Below, piece after piece: positions 6,084 to 11,032 of a DNA stretch of 11,032 bases (positions within the stretch are counted from its first letter, which is position 1; every line of letters starts with the position of its first letter). Position numbers and translations under genes: made by a program. The notes below the pieces were generated by a model. It had not been told where the DNA came from, searched no databases, and saw nothing but the letters and a program-made list of their open reading frames with translations. The stretch is from JBGTBQ01 sp041749275 (GTDB lineage Bacteria > Acidobacteriota > Blastocatellia > Pyrinomonadales > Pyrinomonadaceae), in contig JBGTBQ010000346.1 in assembly GCA_041749275.1 (NCBI GenBank), positions 1-11,032 of the forward strand, read 5' to 3'.

Positions 6084-6193
6084 TCTCTCGCGTCGGCGAA
6101 GGTTGAGGGCTGGCCGCTTCGCCGTTCGGGGTTGGTCAAGTTATGAGAGTTGGGAGCACGGTGATTAAGCGAGTCTAATGCGGCTGGACGTTT

Positions 6194-6269
6194 ACCACAG
6201 AGACGCAGAGAGCACAGGGGTTGCACAGAGTTTTTTCTCATCTCCGTGCTCTCTCCGTGTCTCGATGGG
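6194..6269. repeat. Inverted 'ccacagagac' type element ending on a start codon
   Basis: The left arm (6194-6230, beginning ACCACAGAGACGCAGAGAGC) and the right arm (6237-6269) are imperfect reverse complements. The shared core AGAGAGCAC and the outer GAGAC pair across a loop with six T (6231-6236). Elements with this wording, which translate as 'HRDAE..' and 'SLRVS', are, as I recall, dispersed in many environmental bacterial genomes. Here the right arm supplies the ATG at 6265 of the following gene. It has the same design (purine arm, T6, pyrimidine arm) as the element at 1656-1737. Confidence 0.75.
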
Positions 6270-7245
6270 GAATCATCCTTTCGCGCGGACACAGGCTAAC
6301 GATAGCTCGCCAAGTCGCATCCTCTCGTCGCCGGCGAAAGCGACGATCAGCTTCCTCCTCCTTCTCCTCTTCGCGGCGGCAGTCTTCGCGCAGGACGGGC
6401 GCGCGCCCACGGGCGACGAACTCGTCATCGAGGGCGATTACGTGGGCGACGTGTTCGGCATGGGGCGCTCGGTGCGTGTGCGCGGTAACGTCAGCCACGG
6501 CCATGGGGTCATCGCGTTTGGCGGGGATGTCATCGTCGAGGGGCGCGTCGAAGGCGATGTAGCCGCCATCGGCGGTTCGGTCTTTCAGCAACAGGGTTCA
6601 TACATCGGCGGCGATGTCATCATCCTCGGCGGAACGTATCACCATGGCAAGGCCGCGCCCGGTCGCAACCCCGCCAGCAAGACGATCATGTTCGCGGGCT
6701 ACGAGGATGAGCTGCGGAGCCTCGCGCGCGACCCCTCGGTGCTGCTGGCGCCAAAGTTCTCGCTGGCCTTTTTGGGCTTTCGATTGCTGGCTATCCTCTT
6801 CTGGTTCGTCGTCTCGCTCGGCCTGACAGCCATCTCGCCCGGCGCGGTCAGTCGCGGCGCCGCGCGCCTGCAACTGACCTCGCTGCGCGTAGCCGTCATC
6901 GGCCTGCTCGGCGCGATTGTGGTCGGGCCGGGAGTCATCGCGGCGCTCCATTATCTGCCGCCCGTCGTCGGCCTATTGCTCTACTTCACGGGGCTGCTGC
7001 TGTTGCTCTTCTCATATATTTTCGGGCGCGTCGTCATTCACGCAGCCACGGGCCGCTGGCTTCAGCGCGTGCTACTGGCGGAGGAGCGCCGCTCCGAGTC
7101 CATCGCGTTGCTTCTGGGCGCGGCCTTCTGGTCGGTGGTGCTCGCGTTGCCTTACCTGTGGCCGCTCGTCGTGACCGGGTTGGTCATCGTCAGTCTCGGC
7201 CTCTCGCTCACGGCGCGCTACTCGCTAAACCGGAAGCGCGCCTGA
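6265..7245 (+). CDS. Secreted/membrane bactofilin-like beta-helix protein
   Basis: 326 residues from ATG 6265. The longer frame from 6178 is rejected because it only reads the inverted repeat as protein. A long basic N-region and the hydrophobic ISFLLLLLFAAAVFA (ending near residue 42) form a signal peptide with AFA|QDG cleavage. Residues about 50-115 are short Gly-Asp-Val repeats (IEGDYVGDVFG, VRVRGNVSHG, GGDVIVEGRVEGDVAAIGG, GGDVIILGG), the pattern of bactofilin/polymer-forming beta-helices. From about residue 163 onward come several hydrophobic spans (FSLAFLGFRLLAILFWFVV, VAVIGLLGAIVVGPGVIAA, PVVGLLLYFTGLLLLLFSY, two more near 280-320). Proteins of this build commonly sit beside ECF sigma/anti-sigma pairs. 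It may sense or repair the envelope, or be a regulon member; this is inference. The repeat insertion has apparently replaced the native start region. Confidence 0.8.
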   Translation: MGNHPFARTQANDSSPSRILSSPAKATISFLLLLLFAAAVFAQDGRAPTGDELVIEGDYVGDVFGMGRSVRVRGNVSHGHGVIAFGGDVIVEGRVEGDVAAIGGSVFQQQGSYIGGDVIILGGTYHHGKAAPGRNPASKTIMFAGYEDELRSLARDPSVLLAPKFSLAFLGFRLLAILFWFVVSLGLTAISPGAVSRGAARLQLTSLRVAVIGLLGAIVVGPGVIAALHYLPPVVGLLLYFTGLLLLLFSYIFGRVVIHAATGRWLQRVLLAEERRSESIALLLGAAFWSVVLALPYLWPLVVTGLVIVSLGLSLTARYSLNRKRA

Positions 7246-7273
7246 GCCGAACTCACGCCGACGCACCGTCCCC

Positions 7274-7282
7274 TGATATAAT
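7274..7282 (+). promoter_or_regulatory. Extended -10 promoter for the Sco/Dsb genes
   Basis: TGATATAAT contains a perfect TATAAT (7277-7282) with an upstream TGn extension, 83 bp before ATG 7365. No good -35 box is seen, which extended -10 promoters tolerate. Expected start of transcription is about 7289-7290, leaving a 5' leader of about 75 bases. Confidence 0.6.
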
Positions 7283-7364
7283 CCGGCAGACCCGCGCGGC
7301 TCATTCAAACCGACGGCGCTGACCGTTGGCGCCTCGAAATTCCAGTGATGGAGTCAAGCAGTTG

Positions 7365-8000
7365 ATGAAAAGATTCTTACTCGCCGTGTTCGTCTGCCTG
7401 TCCGCCGTGGCGGCGCGCGGGCAAGATCAAAGCGGCGGGCCGCAGGCGCCGAAAGACCCGCACGCCGCGCATCAACACGAGCCGGCTCCGGAGCAGCCGA
7501 CCGCCGCGCGGAAATATTTCTCCGATGTCGAACTCGTCAATCAGGACGGACAGACCGTGCGCTTTTACAGTGACCTGCTCAAGGGCAAGACGGTCGTCGT
7601 CAATGCCTTCTTCACTACCTGCACCGGGGTCTGCCCGCCGATGAACCGCAACCTGGAGAAAGTTCAGGAGGCGCTCGGCGAACGCATCGGCAAGGACATC
7701 TTTCTCATCTCAATCACGGTTGACCCCGTGACCGATACGCCCGCGCGGCTCAAGGAGTACGCGCGCAAATTTAACGCACGGGCCGGTTGGACTTTTCTGA
7801 CCGGGAAGAAAGAGAACGTTGACTGGGCCTTGTACAAACTCGGCCAGTACGTCGAGAGCAGGGACGACCACAAGACCATCATCATCATCGGCAACGAGAC
7901 GACCGGTCTCTGGAAGAAAGCCTTCGGGCTGGCGAAGGCCGACGAACTGATTAAGCTTGTCGAAGAGACGGCGAACGACAAAGGCGCCACGGCGAAGTAG
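7365..8000 (+). CDS. sco: Sco1/SenC family copper/thiol protein
   Basis: 211-residue exported thioredoxin-fold protein. Sco proteins deliver copper to the CuA centre of cytochrome c oxidase or reduce its thiols. Start ATG 7365 has GGAG at 7350-7353 and opens a signal peptide (MKRFLLAVFVCLSAVAARGQ); the longer TTG 7326 frame is less likely. A His-rich tail (DPHAAHQHEP) follows the signal, possibly a copper-binding or anchoring spacer. The copper motif is TTCTGVCPP with Cys86 and Cys90 (C-x3-C), and the third ligand His169 sits in SRDDHKTIIII. The segment LISITVDPVTDTPARLKEYARKF is a family hallmark. Length fits the family. The next gene is a DsbA-type fusion with its own good ribosome-binding site 80 bp downstream, so the two probably share the extracytoplasmic redox task. 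Confidence 0.92.
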   Translation: MKRFLLAVFVCLSAVAARGQDQSGGPQAPKDPHAAHQHEPAPEQPTAARKYFSDVELVNQDGQTVRFYSDLLKGKTVVVNAFFTTCTGVCPPMNRNLEKVQEALGERIGKDIFLISITVDPVTDTPARLKEYARKFNARAGWTFLTGKKENVDWALYKLGQYVESRDDHKTIIIIGNETTGLWKKAFGLAKADELIKLVEETANDKGATAK

Positions 8001-8080
8001 CAATCCTGCACGCCACGTTGGCTTCGAGCGGCTGTTTTAAGATGGACGGAATTTAACGAACGAGTGTCTTCGGAGGGTTG

Positions 8081-9712
8081 ATGAACAGACTGTCTTTCAT
8101 TCTTTTAACCTCGCTCATCCTATCCGCATCGGTGGCCGCGCAAACGCGGCAGACGCGGAGCGGCACGGGCCGCGCCAGAACTCAAAACAGTGCGACGACC
8201 AAGCCCACGCCGACGCCGACGCCGACCCCCGGCCCGACGCGGAATCCCGCCTCCACCCGACCGGGCGCCGTCGCCTCCGTCGCCACGGCCCCGCACCCTT
8301 GCGGCTGCGAGGACAAGCCGCTGCCCGCCGTGCTCGCGGTCGTCAACGGCGTGAACGTCGCCCCCGCCGACCTGAGCGAGCAGACGCGGGCGCAGGTGGC
8401 GCGGTTACAGGATGAGGTCGTTCAAGCGCGCAAGAACGAGGTGAATCTGCAAGTCAACAGCATCCTGCTCGAAGCGGAGGCGAAGAAGCGCGGCGTCGCC
8501 GCCGCCAAACTCCTCGAAGACGAAGTCGTCGCCAAGACGGTGAACCCGACCGAGGCGGAGGCGCTCGACTACTTCAACCGGAACCGCACGCAGATCGAAA
8601 CGCAGGCCGGTCGCCGCGTTGAGTTTTCCGAGATTAAAGAGAACGTCATCGCCTTCCTGCGCGGAGAACGGGAACAGGAGCAGGCCAAAAAATTCTCCGC
8701 GCAGTTGCGCGCCGCCGCCGAGGTGAAAATCCTCGCGCCCGACGTAACGCCGCCCGCCTCGCCGGCAGACCGCGCCCGCGTCTTCGCCACCGTCAACGGC
8801 AAGAACATCACTTCGGGCGATGTCGAAGACTCGCTGCGCCCGCTCGTCTTCGCCGTGCAGGAGCAGGTCTACACTTTACGCAAGCGCGACCTCGATCTAA
8901 AGATCAACGACATCCTGCTTGAAGCCGAAGCGCAGAAGAGAAAGCTCACCACTCGCGCTCTGCTCGATCAGGAGATCAGCTCTAAGCCGTCCATCATCAC
9001 CGAGGCGAACGCGCAGAAGTTCTACAACGAAAACAAGGAGCGCATCAACGCGGATTTCGCGCAGGTCAAGTACCAGATTATCGAGTTCCTTGAAGATCAG
9101 GCGAAACAGAAAGCGAGCGCCGACTTCGCGGGCCGGCTCCGCGCCGCCGCCGCGATTCAGACGTTCCTCATCGAACCGGTGTCTCCCGTCTACGAGATTG
9201 CGACGGATGACCAGCCCGCGAAGGGCGCGGCGAACGCGACGGTGACGATTGTCGAGTTCACCGATTACCAGTGTCCGAGTTGCGCGCAGATGCATCCCGT
9301 GCTCGAACGCATTATGAGCGAAATGAGCGACCGCGTCCGCCTCGTCGTGCGCGACTATCCGCTCGCGCAGCACGCCAACGCCTTCAAGGCCGCCGAAGCC
9401 GCCGAGGCCGCGCGCGAGCAGGGCAAATACTGGGAGTACACGGCGCTCCTCTTTCGCAATCAGTCGGCGCTCGAAGTCGCCAACCTCAAGCAGTACGCGA
9501 CGGCCCTCGGCCTCGACCGCGCGCGCTTCGACGCGGCGCTCGACGGTGGCAAGTTCGTCGGGCATGTCCGGCGCGACATCCTCGACGGTGAAAAGCTCGG
9601 CGTCAGCGGCACGCCCTCACTGTTCGTCAACGGCAGGCGCGTCTCGAACGCAACCTACGAAAGTTTGAAGGCAGCCATCGAGACCGCGCTCAAAAATCCG
9701 ACGAAAAAATAG
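8081..9712 (+). CDS. Exported fusion: two SurA-like chaperone repeats plus DsbA-type thioredoxin domain
   Basis: 543 residues. ATG 8081 is used because GGAGG lies at 8072-8076; TTG 8078 directly before it is an alternative. A signal peptide (LSFILLTSLILSASVAA) is followed by a Thr/Pro linker (hexamer ACGCCG three times at 8207-8224) and a Cys-Gly-Cys motif near residue 75. Residues about 80-220 and 228-372 are two copies of one SurA_N/trigger-like helical module: AVVNGVNVAPADLSEQ with SILLEAEAKKRG, and ATVNGKNITSGDVEDS with DILLEAEAQKRK; no parvulin domain is visible between. Residues about 378-538 are a DsbA/Thioredoxin_4 domain with FTDYQCPSCAQMHP (Cys398, Cys401), YPLAQHANAF, and the cis-proline loop GVSGTPSLFVNG. 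It probably holds unfolded exported proteins and oxidises or isomerises their cysteines. The first and third parts are both known families; their pairing suggests a foldase. A strong terminator follows it. Confidence 0.9.
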   Translation: MNRLSFILLTSLILSASVAAQTRQTRSGTGRARTQNSATTKPTPTPTPTPGPTRNPASTRPGAVASVATAPHPCGCEDKPLPAVLAVVNGVNVAPADLSEQTRAQVARLQDEVVQARKNEVNLQVNSILLEAEAKKRGVAAAKLLEDEVVAKTVNPTEAEALDYFNRNRTQIETQAGRRVEFSEIKENVIAFLRGEREQEQAKKFSAQLRAAAEVKILAPDVTPPASPADRARVFATVNGKNITSGDVEDSLRPLVFAVQEQVYTLRKRDLDLKINDILLEAEAQKRKLTTRALLDQEISSKPSIITEANAQKFYNENKERINADFAQVKYQIIEFLEDQAKQKASADFAGRLRAAAAIQTFLIEPVSPVYEIATDDQPAKGAANATVTIVEFTDYQCPSCAQMHPVLERIMSEMSDRVRLVVRDYPLAQHANAFKAAEAAEAAREQGKYWEYTALLFRNQSALEVANLKQYATALGLDRARFDAALDGGKFVGHVRRDILDGEKLGVSGTPSLFVNGRRVSNATYESLKAAIETALKNPTKK

Positions 9713-9730
9713 CAGCGCGGCTGAGAAGCG

Positions 9731-9769
9731 TTCAAGCCGTCGGCCCGCGAGCCGACGGCCTGAATTTTT
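9731..9769 (+). terminator. Intrinsic terminator after the DsbA fusion gene
   Basis: The perfect 9-bp stem GCCGTCGGC/GCCGACGGC (9736-9744 with 9751-9759) has a six-base loop. It is extended by TTCA/TGAA pairing with one mismatch and followed by five T. It lies 18 bp after the stop codon. Confidence 0.9.
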
Positions 9770-10117
9770 CTATCCATGATAATGGATTTCAGCCGTCGAA
9801 ATGTACCAACCCGACCGCCCCGGTGCGCGTCTAAAACCTGTCGAGTCCGCGCATCCCCCGCAAAGTGTGGAACTTTCCCACAAGCCCGGCGAAATACAAA
9901 AAGTAGTTAACGGGTTCGCCCTGCGAGCCGTCATTACTATATGCGTTTGTCGGGCCGGAGGCGGGTGCGTCTGTCGCGCCATGAAGCGGGAACAATCACG
10001 CCGCTCGGTCGTATTAACGATGTCGCTTCAGTTATCCGAAGGGCGAACAATACACACTGAGTCAGGCTTGAGACCGCGCACGCGGCGTTTTCCATTTAAC
10101 CGTTCGAGGTTCATTAA
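9770..10117. other. Intergenic region without a recognisable gene
   Basis: A second small hairpin (ATCCAT, loop GATA, ATGGAT at 9772-9787) follows the terminator. Otherwise I see only weak promoter-like words, such as TACTAT at 9935-9940 and TATTAA at 10012-10017, none with a convincing -35 partner. Both strands have open frames of 70-106 codons, but their translations look random and have no ribosome-binding site. It probably holds the promoter and leader of the gene at 10118. Confidence 0.5.
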
Positions 10118-11032
10118 ATGAGAAAGAATCTTACTGCTCTCGCCCTGTCGGCTGCCGTCCTCGTGGGCGGCATTGGAACCGCGGCGCAGGCGTTCGCCAC
10201 GCCCGCCACGCAGCAGCAGGCCAGCAACGACCCGAGCATCAATGCCAACGGCGTGCTCGGCGAAATCATGGCCGTGGATCAGGCCAACCGCCAGTTGTTC
10301 GTCAGGACGGACGCCGGCTCGGTCGTCATCGTCACCGTGTTCGAGAACACTGTCTTCCTTAAAAACCCTCCCAACGCCAAGGACGTTAAAGAGGCCAAGC
10401 CGATGACCTTCCCGGAGGTCGCGCAGGGCGACCGCGTGTTCGCGTTGGGACGCCCCTCGGAAGACCGTCGCTCCCTCGTGTCGCGCCGCGTCATCGTCAA
10501 CACGAAGGCCGACATCGCGGCGAAGCAGGAGGCTGAACGCGCGGAGTGGCGCGCACGCGGCATCGTCGGCGTCGTCTCCGCGCTCAACCCGCAGAGCAAA
10601 GAGATCACCATCCAGACACGTGGCGCTGCCCCGCAACCGGTGGTCATCGCCGCGACGGGCGACGCGATCAAGTTTCGCCGCTATGCGCCCGACTCGATTA
10701 AGTTCGCCGACGCCAAGCCCTCGACCTTCGAGGAGTTGAAGGTCGGCGATCAGCTTCGCGCCAAGGGCGAGAAGAGCGCCGACGGCGCGCGTTTCACACC
10801 GGAAGAGGTCGTTTCGGGATCGTTCCAAACGACCGTCGGCAATGTCACCGCCGTCAACGCTGAGAAGAACGAGGTCGTCATCACGCAGATGCAGGGCAAC
10901 GCGCCGCTCACCATCGTCGTCGGCAAGGACACCGTCCTCAAACAATTACCCGCCGAGTTCGGGGCGCGCATGGGCGGCGGACCGGGTGGGCCGGGCGGCG
11001 GCGCTCCGGGCGCGGGCGGTCAGGGACAGTCC
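10118..11032 (+). CDS. Exported protein with three DUF5666-like repeats, 3' partial
   Basis: 305 codons are visible and the frame is still open at the window edge. ATG 10118 has GAGG at 10105-10108. A signal peptide (MRKNLTALALSAAVLVGGIGTAAQAFA) is followed by a Gln/Ser-rich stretch. Then come three copies of a small beta-barrel (OB-like) module typed by 'G.V..V....k.i.i.t': about residues 45-127 (GVLGEIMAVDQANRQLFVRT), 148-230 (GIVGVVSALNPQSKEITIQT) and from 235 on (TTVGNVTAVNAEKNEVVITQ). Each includes a 'F.ev..GDrv.a.G' segment. The visible end is Gly/Pro-rich (GGGPGGPGGGAPGAGG), probably a linker. The function of DUF5666 is unknown; secreted or envelope proteins with it are common in Acidobacteriota. 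It is separated from upstream genes by a terminator, so it has its own promoter. Confidence 0.8.
   Translation, partial: MRKNLTALALSAAVLVGGIGTAAQAFATPATQQQASNDPSINANGVLGEIMAVDQANRQLFVRTDAGSVVIVTVFENTVFLKNPPNAKDVKEAKPMTFPEVAQGDRVFALGRPSEDRRSLVSRRVIVNTKADIAAKQEAERAEWRARGIVGVVSALNPQSKEITIQTRGAAPQPVVIAATGDAIKFRRYAPDSIKFADAKPSTFEELKVGDQLRAKGEKSADGARFTPEEVVSGSFQTTVGNVTAVNAEKNEVVITQMQGNAPLTIVVGKDTVLKQLPAEFGARMGGGPGGPGGGAPGAGGQGQS

Noticed and set aside
6178..6264. N-terminal extension of the bactofilin-like protein
   Set aside because: It is only the inverted repeat read as protein; the usable start is ATG 6265.
8018..8056. Separate promoter for the DsbA fusion (TTGGCT and TTTAAG words)
   Set aside because: The spacing between the two words is about 12 bp, too short, and the -10 match is weak.
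8897..9565. - strand frame of 222 codons opposite the DsbA fusion
   Set aside because: The + strand has conserved CPSC and cis-Pro motifs in the same place; this is a shadow.
9869..9897. GGAACTT as the -35 of a second ECF promoter
   Set aside because: No matching -10 word (CGTA, GTC or TCTGA) at 15-17 bp; it also differs from the TGAAAC/CGTA pair seen before the sigma gene.
9910..9930. GGGTTCGCCC as a tRNA T-arm
   Set aside because: No acceptor stem, anticodon arm or D-arm could be paired around it.
9801..10121. Possible + strand gene of 106 codons in the long intergenic region
   Set aside because: No homology sense, no ribosome-binding site, and it overlaps the start of the real gene at 10118.
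10028..10945. Long open frame on the - strand (305 codons)
   Set aside because: It mirrors the + strand DUF5666-like gene, which has a signal peptide, ribosome-binding site and repeat structure. The - strand translation is Arg/Asp/Leu-rich shadow text.

Overview
The window is G+C-rich, gene-dense bacterial DNA. Every gene I can support lies on the + strand. I saw no rRNA, tRNA, CRISPR array, transposase or prophage gene. The gene content suggests an Acidobacteriota genome, perhaps Blastocatellia/Pyrinomonadales: a cohesin-tailed secretin beside GspG-like pseudopilins and a PilM-like protein, an ECF sigma/anti-sigma pair next to a bactofilin-like membrane protein, a SurA-like/DsbA fusion, and a DUF6883-DUF4926 pair. 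That assignment rests on gene style and is inference.

Layout. (1) 1-3954 is the end of a type II secretion/type IV pilus-like locus: a secretin (5' end outside the window) with a C-terminal cohesin-like domain, two pseudopilins ending in the same YSDW tetrapeptide, and a PilM-like actin-fold protein. (2) 3984-4593 is a small bicistron (DUF6883, then DUF4926, overlapping as TAATG) behind a strong sigma70-type promoter that predicts a leaderless mRNA. (3) 4630-4809 is a 59-codon remnant of a secreted caspase-family protein. It keeps the signal peptide and first strand and then runs directly into an ECF-type promoter. (4) 4782-7245 is a stress-signalling unit: a TGAAAC-N17-CGTA promoter, an ECF sigma factor, a zinc-finger membrane anti-sigma factor, and a secreted beta-helix/multi-TM bactofilin-like protein. 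(5) 7274-9769 is a periplasmic redox unit: a Sco/SenC copper/thiol protein, then a protein with two SurA-like chaperone repeats fused to a DsbA-type thioredoxin domain, ended by a clear intrinsic terminator. (6) 9770-10117 is non-coding. (7) 10118 to the end is an exported protein with three DUF5666-like repeats, cut by the window edge.

The most unusual signal is a set of short-repeat elements at the 5' ends of genes. One, at 1656-1737, is an inverted array of octamers inside the prepilin leader of a pseudopilin. Degenerate heptamer arrays sit in and before the leader of the next pseudopilin (2353-2489). A differently worded inverted element (6194-6269) ends on the start codon of the bactofilin-like gene. 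The two clear inverted elements share one design: purine-biased arm, T6 loop, complementary pyrimidine arm. The octamer array cannot lie outside the coding region, because no start codon exists between it and the prepilin cleavage site. Changes in its copy number would therefore shift the reading frame.
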